Source of the DNA: Acidobacteriota bacterium
GTDB taxonomy: Bacteria; Acidobacteriota; Vicinamibacteria; Vicinamibacterales; UBA2999
Length of the DNA: 64,000 nucleotides
Direction of reading: 5' to 3'
Assembly (NCBI GenBank): GCA_018000455.1
Contig: JAGNJW010000012.1
Coordinates: 83,660-147,659 of the forward strand
In this document: positions 25,457 through 33,359 of the stretch, one piece after another
Numbering within the stretch: position 1 is the first letter of the stretch
Layout of the letters: each line of letters begins with the position of its first letter
Position numbers and translations under genes: made by a program
The notes under the pieces: generated by a model
Told to the model about the DNA's origin: nothing
Databases searched by the model: none
What the model saw: only the letters and a program-made list of their open reading frames with translations

Positions 25457-27021
25457 TTCGTCGATGGCTACGTGGCCTGCTGGGAATGGGGCCCGAGCCC
25501 GGCTCCACCAAGTCTGAGGCGCCGAGCCCGGCCCCGAGTCCGGCCCGGACTCCGACTCCGACTCCGACTCCACCCCGAAGTGCGAGCCGGAGTCCGACCC
25601 CGACCCCTGCTCCTACTCCTACTCCTACTCCTACTCCTACTCGTACTCTGACTTCGACTCAGACCAAGGTGTCTGGACCGGAGTCTCGCCCCAGACCCAA
25701 GCGTAGGCCTAGAGCCGAGGGCTACCTCGTGCAGATCGGGTTGGATTTTGGCACTGCGTACATGAAGGCGGTCTGCAGGGACGTCGTCAAAGACAGCGCG
25801 TGGGTGTACGTTCCGCGTATTGATGGGCTCGACCCACCGTGCCTTTCGGAAAGCGCTGTCGCCCTGACGGGTGGCACACTCTCTCGGACGACGGGCCAGC
25901 GGCTGCCGTCTGTGAAGATGGCACTACGGGCGTGTGCGCTCGAGCAATGGGATGAACCGGTGCTCGTGCCGTTCCGATTGGCTCTCGGGACGAAGAATCT
26001 GGGCTACCTGCCTGCGTTCGTCGAGACGTGTGCGACTTACTCCGTTGCGGAGACTCTCGCTGGTATCCGCGCCTCCGTTGTCGCCCGGCTAGAGGGGTTC
26101 GGGGAGCGCCATGACGACTACATGGCGGTGAACATGGCGATCCCGGTGGCCGATGCGCAGCTGCCGCATGTCAACGCAGCGTTCCTCAGGGTGTTGAAGG
26201 CTGGCTGGCGGCTGTCGGTGCGACTTCCGGCTGGCGGAGACATGGACGCGGCCAAAGTGTTGCCGTTCGTCGACGCCGCCCGGGCCGACTCGGCCGGCGA
26301 TGGGTCGTGCTTCGTCTATCCGGAGGTGAGTGCGAACGTGCAGGGTTTCGTTCGCTCAAGGGTGTCGCGACCGGACATCTATCTCTTCTGCGACGTCGGA
26401 GCTGGCACCGTTGACCAGAGCGTCTTCATCTATCACAGGAATGGCAACGGCGCAGACACCCTGGTGTACCTTGACGCCGCAGTGTTGCCATTGGGATCGT
26501 CTGAGATAGAGACCCGGGCGGCGGCCGTGTCAGGCAAAGGCGCCGCTGCCGTGATCGACGAGCTGCGACGCAAGAAGGAACTGGGAAAGAGTGATCCACA
26601 GCTCGACCGCGTCAAGAAGGCACTGGGTGGCGAGCTCGCGGTCCATACCAAACGCACGCTTCTCCGGGCAAAGAAGAAGCTGTACAGACGAGACCAGCTG
26701 GACAGAACACGTGTCATCTTTGGTGGAGGCGGCCATACCGAGAACCCGTACAGTAGAGGAACCCTGGCCGCATTTAAATCCGAGATCTTTGCGAACAGTC
26801 TCGTCCCCGACACGCTCGGGATGCCGCAGCCGACCGACCTTGAATTGCCCTCTGCTGGGCAAGGCTGGATGAGGCGGCTGTCCGTCGCGTACGGTCTATC
26901 CTTTGAGCGCCATGAGTTGGTGCCGTTCACCTACCCGAGTGATGTTGATGCTCCGAAGGCTGAAGACGTGTGGCGGCCACACCGCCGGAGGGGGCACGCT
27001 CCGACGAAGGATGAGGTGTAG
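25453..27021 (+). CDS. Actin/Hsp70-fold ATPase with a low-complexity N-terminal tail
   Basis: 522 residues, GTG start overlapping the helicase stop by 4 bp. Residues ~18-75 are Thr-Pro/Ser-Pro-rich repeats. The ATPase fold follows: phosphate-1 loop IGLDFGTAYMKAV near residue 95, phosphate-2 loop FCDVGAGTVDQSVFIY near 312, and the adenosine motif VIFGGGGH near 422. It has no Hsp70 substrate-binding domain. It may be a chaperone-like or filament-forming switch working with the SNF2 helicase and AddAB. I do not recognise a named defence protein. Codon use and the local base composition look slightly less GC-rich than the AddAB genes. Confidence 0.75.
   Translation: MIRRWLRGLLGMGPEPGSTKSEAPSPAPSPARTPTPTPTPPRSASRSPTPTPAPTPTPTPTPTRTLTSTQTKVSGPESRPRPKRRPRAEGYLVQIGLDFGTAYMKAVCRDVVKDSAWVYVPRIDGLDPPCLSESAVALTGGTLSRTTGQRLPSVKMALRACALEQWDEPVLVPFRLALGTKNLGYLPAFVETCATYSVAETLAGIRASVVARLEGFGERHDDYMAVNMAIPVADAQLPHVNAAFLRVLKAGWRLSVRLPAGGDMDAAKVLPFVDAARADSAGDGSCFVYPEVSANVQGFVRSRVSRPDIYLFCDVGAGTVDQSVFIYHRNGNGADTLVYLDAAVLPLGSSEIETRAAAVSGKGAAAVIDELRRKKELGKSDPQLDRVKKALGGELAVHTKRTLLRAKKKLYRRDQLDRTRVIFGGGGHTENPYSRGTLAAFKSEIFANSLVPDTLGMPQPTDLELPSAGQGWMRRLSVAYGLSFERHELVPFTYPSDVDAPKAEDVWRPHRRRGHAPTKDEV
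25545..25660. repeat. Hexanucleotide microsatellite inside the actin-like ATPase gene
   Basis: Runs of CCGACT and then CCTACT encode the Thr-Pro/Ser-Pro tail. The unit is 6 bp, so gain or loss of units keeps the frame and only changes tail length. Confidence 0.8.
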
Positions 27022-27024
27022 CGG

Positions 27025-27267
27025 TTGAGCCCGGTGAAACCTTCGATCGTCCCAGGCCCTGGCGCCCGCGTGGTCATCCGCGACGAGGAGTGGCTCGTCC
27101 TGCGGACCGACCCAACGGCCGATGGCGGCTTCCAGCTTACCGTGGACGGTGTGTCCGATCGCGTGCGCGGTCGTTCGTCGCTCTTCCTGACCGAGCTCGA
27201 AGACGAGATCGAGATTCTCGATCCCGCCAACCCGCAGAGGCTTGGTCTTGCTGGTGACCAGCAGTAG
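27025..27267 (+). CDS. Short protein resembling the N-terminus of DrmD-type SNF2 helicases
   Basis: 80 residues from a TTG 3 bp after the previous stop (alternative GTG at 27034); GAGG at 27011-27014 could serve as ribosome-binding site. The sequence PGARVVIRDEEWLVLRTD, followed by SDRVRGRSSLFLTELEDEIE and ILDP, looks like the small beta domain that opens DISARM DrmD and related SNF2 helicases, but the protein stops right after it. It is either a helicase-gene remnant or a domain that works as a separate subunit. Similarity is from memory, not a search. Confidence 0.5.
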   Translation: MSPVKPSIVPGPGARVVIRDEEWLVLRTDPTADGGFQLTVDGVSDRVRGRSSLFLTELEDEIEILDPANPQRLGLAGDQQ

Positions 27268-27473
27268 CGCCCTCGCGTCAAGTCCGCGCTGGCGATACCC
27301 CGGGTCGGGATTGTGATCGGCGAGTCGCCCGGCGTCAAGCCTGGCAGCGGACGCTCGAAAATGCCTGGTCTCATCCAGACGAACCCGGCCGTGTTCATCG
27401 CGCCGATCTGCGACCTTGAATGTCAGACCAGCAGCGCTACACTGGCCGCCGTGTCCTGAGAGGAGTCGGCCAG

Positions 27474-28604
27474 ATGCGTGTAGTGAGCGACCAGATCTTC
27501 AGCTTGCCTGCAGCGGCGGGCACCAATCCAGCCGCCACCCACCAGCGGTGCACGGCGGCAGAACTCGGTCTCAAGGAAGCGTGGTTCCGCGACGCCATCT
27601 TCGAGCAACCGCTCTTGGCGATTGCCCCGTGCGAGCAGGCAGGCCTCACAGACGACGATTGGTATCCTTGGGCGAAGGAGTTCAGCACGGCGGCCGGTCC
27701 GATCGACGTCCTGCTCGTGTCATCTGGTGGCCGGGTTGCGGTCGTCGAGACCAAGCTCGCCTCGAATCCTGAGAACCGCCGAAAAGTCCTGGTGCAGGCC
27801 CTGGACTATCTCAGCCATCTGTCGGACGCGCTGAGAAACCACTTCCCGCCGATCCCTCGCGATGCTTCGGATGAGCCCGTCGCGGAGCGAGATGAAGTAA
27901 TGGCGCGGGTTGCAGACGGCGATGGACTAGTGGTCATCGCCAGCGACGACGTCGACGACCGGGTCGAACGGCTGAGCAAGACCGTCTTTGGCGATCAGCT
28001 TCTGAAGCAGTGGAAGCTGGCCCTGGTCGACCTTGCCCTCTTCCGCCCCACAGCCGGCGGAACTCCGGTGGTTTTGCCAGTCCTTCGGGGCGCGGTGACC
28101 GTCGAAGCGCGGCAGGTCGTGCGCGTGATCGTTCAGGGCGAGACACCGGCAACAAAGATCGTCCAGGAACGTCAGGACCTCACGTCGCTGACGCCTGGCC
28201 GACAAGCGTGGGATGAGGAGCGATTCTTCGCCACACTCGCGGCCTCGCCGGCACCGGCAACGGTCAAGGACCTGGCTGCTCGCGTCCGCGATCTCGTCAA
28301 GCAGCCCGACGGCGACCTCGCGCTGGACTGGGGCACGGGACAGAACGGCAGCATGACCCTCAAGCGCAACGGGGCAGGCCTGCTCGAGATCTACGTGTCC
28401 GGGAAGCTCGGGTGTCGTCCACGCAAGTTCGTGCGGGCGCTTGGCGCCGGATCGGCCGTCCAGTACCAACAGGAGTTGGAGGCGTTGCTGCCTGACGAAA
28501 TGAAGGACGTCCTTCCTCGCGTCGAACCGAAGAAGGCCGGGCAGGTGGCGGAACGGCTCGGCGAGCTCCTGGAGCGAATTCTGGACTCTGTGGAGAGCCG
28601 GTAG
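27474..28604 (+). CDS. PD-(D/E)XK nuclease-fold protein
   Basis: About 376 residues. The ATG at 27474 was preferred over one at 27420 because AGGAG lies 9 nt before it. The nuclease-like core is near residues 60-110: FSTAAGPIDVLLVSSGG then VAVVETKLASNPENRRKVL and QALDYLSHL, i.e. an Asp followed by ExK, as in many restriction-like nucleases. The rest is helical with no domain I can name. It sits between the AddAB-SNF2 operon and the DUF1156/DUF499 module with 152 bp before the next gene. Probably a defence-associated nuclease or nuclease-like DNA-binding protein. Confidence 0.7.
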   Translation: MRVVSDQIFSLPAAAGTNPAATHQRCTAAELGLKEAWFRDAIFEQPLLAIAPCEQAGLTDDDWYPWAKEFSTAAGPIDVLLVSSGGRVAVVETKLASNPENRRKVLVQALDYLSHLSDALRNHFPPIPRDASDEPVAERDEVMARVADGDGLVVIASDDVDDRVERLSKTVFGDQLLKQWKLALVDLALFRPTAGGTPVVLPVLRGAVTVEARQVVRVIVQGETPATKIVQERQDLTSLTPGRQAWDEERFFATLAASPAPATVKDLAARVRDLVKQPDGDLALDWGTGQNGSMTLKRNGAGLLEIYVSGKLGCRPRKFVRALGAGSAVQYQQELEALLPDEMKDVLPRVEPKKAGQVAERLGELLERILDSVESR

Positions 28605-28756
28605 CCGCCAGCGTCCTCGACGGCTGAGCCGGCACCGTGACCCGTTCTGTCGCACTTCGACTCGACAATCCAGGGTGGGCGCCGTCGGCGGTTGCTCGGC
28701 TTCGCCGCCGGGCGGTATCCTACAGCGCCCTCACGATTTAAGGTCATGCCTCCCCA

Positions 28757-31700
28757 ATGGCGACTCTCGAACAGCTCACGCCCGGCGCCGCCATCCGCGG
28801 CGTCCTGGCAGATGCCCTGGCCACCGTGGTCAGCGTCAAGTGGTTCGGCTCCGAAGCCCTCGAGCTGACCTACAAGGACGCCGCCGGTAGGCTCGGCAAC
28901 GAGCTCCTCTACCGGCACGACGAGCCACGCCTGGTTGTGGTGGAGCAGGGCCGCCCGTGGAGCTTCGACGGCGACGGCGCGCTCTTCCGCCTCGTCTCCG
29001 AAGCGCAGCGCATCCGCCTCGCGCACCTGTTCGACCCCGTGCTCGCGGTGCACACCTCGCTGGTCGAGCCGCTGCCGCACCAGATCACCGCCGTGTACGA
29101 AGCGATGCTGCCGCGCCAGCCGCTCCGCTTCCTGCTGGCCGACGACCCCGGCGCCGGCAAGACCATCATGGCCGGGCTGCTCATCAAGGAGCTGATCGCC
29201 CGCGGCGACCTGCAGCGCTGCCTGGTGGTGTGCCCCGGCAGCCTGGCGGAGCAGTGGCAGGACGAGCTCTACCAGCGCTTCCAGTTGCCGTTCGAGATCC
29301 TCACGAACGACAAGCTCGAGGCGGCGCGCACCGGCAACTGGTTCCTCGAAGCCAACTTCGTCATCGCCCGCCTCGACAAGCTGTCGCGCAACGAAGACGT
29401 GCAAGAGAAGCTGCAGGCACCGGACTGCCGGTGGGATCTCGTCGTATGCGACGAAGCCCACAAGATGTCGGCTACCGTCTTCGGTGGCGAGACCAAGTAC
29501 ACGAAGCGCTACCGTCTGGGCGAGCTGCTGTCGGGGCTAACCCGCCACTTCCTGCTGATGAGCGCCACGCCGCACAACGGCAAGGAAGCGGACTTCCAGC
29601 TCTTCATGGCGCTGCTCGACGGCGACCGCTTCGAAGGCCGCGTGAGGGACGGCGCGCACGTGGCAGACGTGTCAGATCTGATGCGTCGCATGGTGAAGGA
29701 AGAGCTGCTCAAGTTCGACGGCACGCCGCTGTTTCCGGAGCGCATCGCCTACACCCTGCCGTACAAGCTGTCGGACGCGGAGGCGCACCTCTACAAGAGC
29801 GTCACGGACTACGTGCGCGAGGAATTCAACCGCGCCGACGCGCTCGAAAACGACAAGCGCGCTGGCACGGTGGGATTCGCGCTCACGATTCTGCAGCGCC
29901 GGCTGGCGTCGTCGCCCGAGGCCATCTACCAGTCGCTGCGCCGCCGCCGCGAGCGGCTCGAGAGCCGGCTCCGCGAACTGGAAGTGCTGCAGCGCGGCGG
30001 CCAGGTGGCGCCGCCCGTGCTGGCACCCACGCTGCCCGCACTCGATGCCGAAGATGTCGAAGATCTTGACGACGCACCCGACGACGAGGTGGAGAAGGTC
30101 GAGGAGCAGATTCTCGACCAGGCCACGGCCGCGCGGTCGATCAACGAGCTGAAGGCCGAAATCGTCACGCTGCAGCATCTGGAATCGCTCGCGCTCGGCG
30201 TGCGTCGCAGCGGCACCGACACAAAGTGGCGGGAACTCGCCGGACTACTGCACGAGGTGTTCACCAACGCCGGCATGGCCGACCAGGTGAAGGAAGGGGC
30301 GGCGCCCTACGGCTCGGGCGAGATTCCCAAGCCAGTGCCGTCGCCGCACCAGAAGCTGGTCGTGTTTACCGAACACCGCGACACGCTCAACTACCTCGAA
30401 AGCCGAATCGCCACGCTGCTGGGCAAGCCCGAGGCCGTGGTGATGATTCACGGCGGCATGGGGCGTGAAGAGCGCCTCAAGGCGCAGGAATCGTTCAAGC
30501 ACGACCCCGAGGTGCGGGTGCTGCTGGCCACGGATGCCGCCGGCGAAGGCATCAATCTGCAGCGCGCCCACCTGATGGTGAACTACGACCTGCCGTGGAA
30601 CCCCAACCGCCTCGAGCAGCGGTTCGGCCGCATCCACCGCATCGGACAGACCGAGGTGTGCCACCTATGGAACCTGGTGGCGGGCGAAACGCGCGAAGGC
30701 GACGTATACCGTAGGCTGCTCGAAAAACTCGAAGAAGCGCGCCACGCCCTGGGCGGTCAGGTCTTCGACGTGCTGGGCAAGCTACAGTTCGAAGAAGGCG
30801 AGCAGGAAAAGACGCTGCGCGACCTGCTGCTCGAGGCCATCCGCTACGGCGACCAGCCCGAGGTGCGCGCCCGACTCAGCACCGTGATCGACCGCGCACT
30901 CGACCGCGGCCAGCTCCGCCACCTGCTTGAAGACCACGCGCTGGCGCACGACGCCATGGACGCCAGCCGCGTGCAGCGCATCCGCGAAGACATGGAGCGG
31001 GCGGACGCACGCCGCCTGCAGCCGCACTACATCGAGTCGTTCTTCCGCGAAGCCTTCCAGCGCCTCGGCGGCACGGCCAGGCAGCGCGAGCTGCGCCGCT
31101 ACGAGGTGAGCCACGTGCCGGGCCCGGTCGTAGGGCGCGACCGGCTGATCGGCATCGGCACGCCGGTGCTACCGCGCTACGAGCGCATCGCCTTCGAAAA
31201 GCCGCTCATCGCGCCGCCCGGCCAGCCGCTGGCCGCCTTCGTGTGCCCCGGGCACCCGTTGCTGGACGCCGTGATCGACCTGACCCTCGAACGAAACGCA
31301 GACCTGCTGAAGCGGGGCGCTGTGCTGGTGGACGACCGCGACCTCGGCACCCGCCCACGTGTGTTGTTCTACCTGGAACACGCCATTCAGGATGCCGGCG
31401 TGACGCGCAGCGGCGACCGCCGCGTCATCTCGAAGCGAATGCTCTACGTGGAGCTGGATGCCGACGGCGCTACCCGTCACGTGCAGTACGCGCCATACCT
31501 GGACTACCGGCCGCTGGCAGAAGGCGAGCCAGACGTGAACACCCTGCTGGCCCGTCCGGAATGCCAGTGGATCACCCACGAGCTCGAAGCCAAGGCCCAG
31601 ACCTACGCCATCGAACACGTGGTGCCTGGCCACCTCGCCGAGGTGCGGGAGCCGAAGCTGGCCCTGCTGAAGAAGACCGAAGCCGCCGTGATGGAGCGGC

Positions 31701-32353
31701 TCACGAAGGAAATCACCTACTGGGACCACCGCGCCGCCCAGCTCAAGCTGCAGGAACAGGCAGGAAAGCCCAACGCCCGGCTCAACTCCGCCGAGGCCAG
31801 AAAGCGCGCAGACCTGCTGCAGACGCGCCTGCAGAAGCGCCTCGATGAACTGAAGCTCGAAGCCCGCATCTCGCCGCTGCCGCCGGTGGTGCTTGGCGGG
31901 ATGCTGGTGGTGCCGAAGGGTCTGCTGGACCTGATGGCGGGCCGGAAGCCCCTGACGGCTTTCTCGGAAGTTGACGTGCAGGTCGTTGCCGCGAAGGCCC
32001 GCGCCATCATCATGGACGTGGAGCGCCGCCTCGGCTTCGAGCCCACCGACCGGGAACTGGAGAAGCTGGGCTACGACATCGAGAGCAAGGTGCCAGGCAC
32101 TGGCAAGCTGCGATTCATCGAGGTGAAGGGGCGTGCGTCCGCGGCAGACACGGTGACCGTGACCCGCAACGAAATCCTCTACTCGCTGAACAAGCCCGAG
32201 GATTTCATCCTGGGCATCGTTGAGTTCTTCGACCACGAACGCCATCAAGTGCACTACGTGCGCCAGCCGTTCAGGCGCGAGCCAGACTTCGGCGTGACGA
32301 GCGTGAACTACGACCTTGCGGATCTGCTGAGTCGGGCTGGGGAGCCAGCGTGA
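28757..32353 (+). CDS. SNF2-type helicase with C-terminal DUF3883
   Basis: 1198 residues. Motif I FLLADDPGAGKTIMAGLLIK lies near residue 128, DEAH box VVCDEAHKMSA near 232, then LMSATPHNGKEADF, LLATDAAGEGINLQRAHLM and EQRFGRIHRIGQTEV. Between the two RecA lobes is an acidic coiled insert (about 395-460). A DUF3883 (NERD-like, nuclease-fold) domain closes the protein: LGYDIESKVPG, LRFIEVKGRASAADTVTVTR, NEILYSLNKPEDFILGIVEF. This helicase type is a standard neighbour of DUF1156 methyltransferases and DUF499 ATPases. It probably translocates on DNA as the restriction or surveillance motor. A DUF932 gene starts 27 bp downstream. Confidence 0.88.
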   Translation: MATLEQLTPGAAIRGVLADALATVVSVKWFGSEALELTYKDAAGRLGNELLYRHDEPRLVVVEQGRPWSFDGDGALFRLVSEAQRIRLAHLFDPVLAVHTSLVEPLPHQITAVYEAMLPRQPLRFLLADDPGAGKTIMAGLLIKELIARGDLQRCLVVCPGSLAEQWQDELYQRFQLPFEILTNDKLEAARTGNWFLEANFVIARLDKLSRNEDVQEKLQAPDCRWDLVVCDEAHKMSATVFGGETKYTKRYRLGELLSGLTRHFLLMSATPHNGKEADFQLFMALLDGDRFEGRVRDGAHVADVSDLMRRMVKEELLKFDGTPLFPERIAYTLPYKLSDAEAHLYKSVTDYVREEFNRADALENDKRAGTVGFALTILQRRLASSPEAIYQSLRRRRERLESRLRELEVLQRGGQVAPPVLAPTLPALDAEDVEDLDDAPDDEVEKVEEQILDQATAARSINELKAEIVTLQHLESLALGVRRSGTDTKWRELAGLLHEVFTNAGMADQVKEGAAPYGSGEIPKPVPSPHQKLVVFTEHRDTLNYLESRIATLLGKPEAVVMIHGGMGREERLKAQESFKHDPEVRVLLATDAAGEGINLQRAHLMVNYDLPWNPNRLEQRFGRIHRIGQTEVCHLWNLVAGETREGDVYRRLLEKLEEARHALGGQVFDVLGKLQFEEGEQEKTLRDLLLEAIRYGDQPEVRARLSTVIDRALDRGQLRHLLEDHALAHDAMDASRVQRIREDMERADARRLQPHYIESFFREAFQRLGGTARQRELRRYEVSHVPGPVVGRDRLIGIGTPVLPRYERIAFEKPLIAPPGQPLAAFVCPGHPLLDAVIDLTLERNADLLKRGAVLVDDRDLGTRPRVLFYLEHAIQDAGVTRSGDRRVISKRMLYVELDADGATRHVQYAPYLDYRPLAEGEPDVNTLLARPECQWITHELEAKAQTYAIEHVVPGHLAEVREPKLALLKKTEAAVMERLTKEITYWDHRAAQLKLQEQAGKPNARLNSAEARKRADLLQTRLQKRLDELKLEARISPLPPVVLGGMLVVPKGLLDLMAGRKPLTAFSEVDVQVVAAKARAIIMDVERRLGFEPTDRELEKLGYDIESKVPGTGKLRFIEVKGRASAADTVTVTRNEILYSLNKPEDFILGIVEFFDHERHQVHYVRQPFRREPDFGVTSVNYDLADLLSRAGEPA

Positions 32354-32379
32354 GCGGCTTGCGCCGCTGGAGATGATGC

Positions 32380-33348
32380 GTGAGCCACGACATCGATCGT
32401 TCAACGGGCCTTCCGGCGATGGCGTATGTCGGCGAAGCCCCGTGGCATCGGCTTGGGCACGAGCTACTGCCAGGGCGACCCATCGAAGAGTGGGTGAAGG
32501 CGGCACGCCTCGATTGGAAGCTCGAGCGGCTTCCCGTTCAATATCTCTTTGGTGGCGCGCTTCGGACCATGGACGAACGGTTCGTGTTGGCCCGAACGGA
32601 CACGGGAGAAGCGCTATCCGTTGTCTCGGAGGACTACCGGGTCGTGCAACCCCGGGAGGTGCTCGAGTTCTACCGCGACTTGGTCGAGGACCAAGGCTGC
32701 ACTCTGGAGACCGCTGGTGCTCTGAACGGAGGACGCAAGATCTGGGCGTTGGCTCGAACACGCAGTACGGCTGCACTCGAGCGAGACAAGAGCGATCAGC
32801 TCGAGGCCTACATCCTCCTCGCCACCTCATGCGACAAGACACTGGCAACAACGGCGGCGTTCACGAGCGTTCGCGTTGTGTGCCAAAACACCTTGTCGTT
32901 TGCGATGTCGGACGTAGCCGAGCACAAGCGCCCGAAGGTCAAAGTGACGCACAGCCACTTCTTCGACCCGACGGCGGTCAAGAAGGAGCTCGGTTTGGAC
33001 GAGGCTTGGAAGGCCTTCATCCGCAAAGCAAACGCGATGTCCGCACGGCGCTTGGGGTCCGAAGAGGTGGCAGCGTTCTTCGACGCCCTCCTTCGCCAGA
33101 AACCCGACAAGCCCCTCTCCCCGAAAGCGCAACGCGAATACGCAACAGTGTGTGCGCTGTTGTCGAGCGCCCCAGGGCAGAACGTCGAGTCCGCGAAGGG
33201 CACGTTGTGGGGCGCTGTCAACGCCGTCAGCTACTACACAGACCATGTCAGAGCTTCGTCGTCGGCGAGGCTCGATAGCGCTTGGTTCGGCGCTGGTGCC
33301 GCCCTGAAGAACAAGGCATGGGCAGCAGCTGACGCGCTGATCAGCTGA
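32380..33348 (+). CDS. DUF932 (phage/plasmid-like, TIGR03299-type) protein
   Basis: 322 residues from a GTG at 32380 with CTGGAG 8 nt upstream. The family pattern is clear: YVGEAPWHRLGHEL near residue 17, then VVSEDYRVVQPREVLEFYRD, DKTLATTAAFTSVRVVCQNT and LWGAVNAVSYYTDH. DUF932 proteins are usually carried by phages, plasmids and integrative elements and their function is unknown. Finding one between the helicase and methyltransferase, in frame with a co-directional operon and 12 bp before the next gene, suggests it has been recruited as a system component or marks past transfer. Confidence 0.85.
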   Translation: MSHDIDRSTGLPAMAYVGEAPWHRLGHELLPGRPIEEWVKAARLDWKLERLPVQYLFGGALRTMDERFVLARTDTGEALSVVSEDYRVVQPREVLEFYRDLVEDQGCTLETAGALNGGRKIWALARTRSTAALERDKSDQLEAYILLATSCDKTLATTAAFTSVRVVCQNTLSFAMSDVAEHKRPKVKVTHSHFFDPTAVKKELGLDEAWKAFIRKANAMSARRLGSEEVAAFFDALLRQKPDKPLSPKAQREYATVCALLSSAPGQNVESAKGTLWGAVNAVSYYTDHVRASSSARLDSAWFGAGAALKNKAWAAADALIS

Positions 33349-33359
33349 AAAGAGTCAGG

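Noticed and set aside
25545..25660. Phase-variable repeat switching a gene on and off
   Set aside because: The unit is 6 bp, so changes would keep the reading frame; only tail length can vary.
22301..32353. Assignment as a classical DISARM system
   Set aside because: Two SNF2 helicases and a methyltransferase are here, but I see no DrmA (DUF1998 helicase), DrmB or DrmC (PLD) gene; DUF1156/DUF499 genes are not classical DISARM parts.
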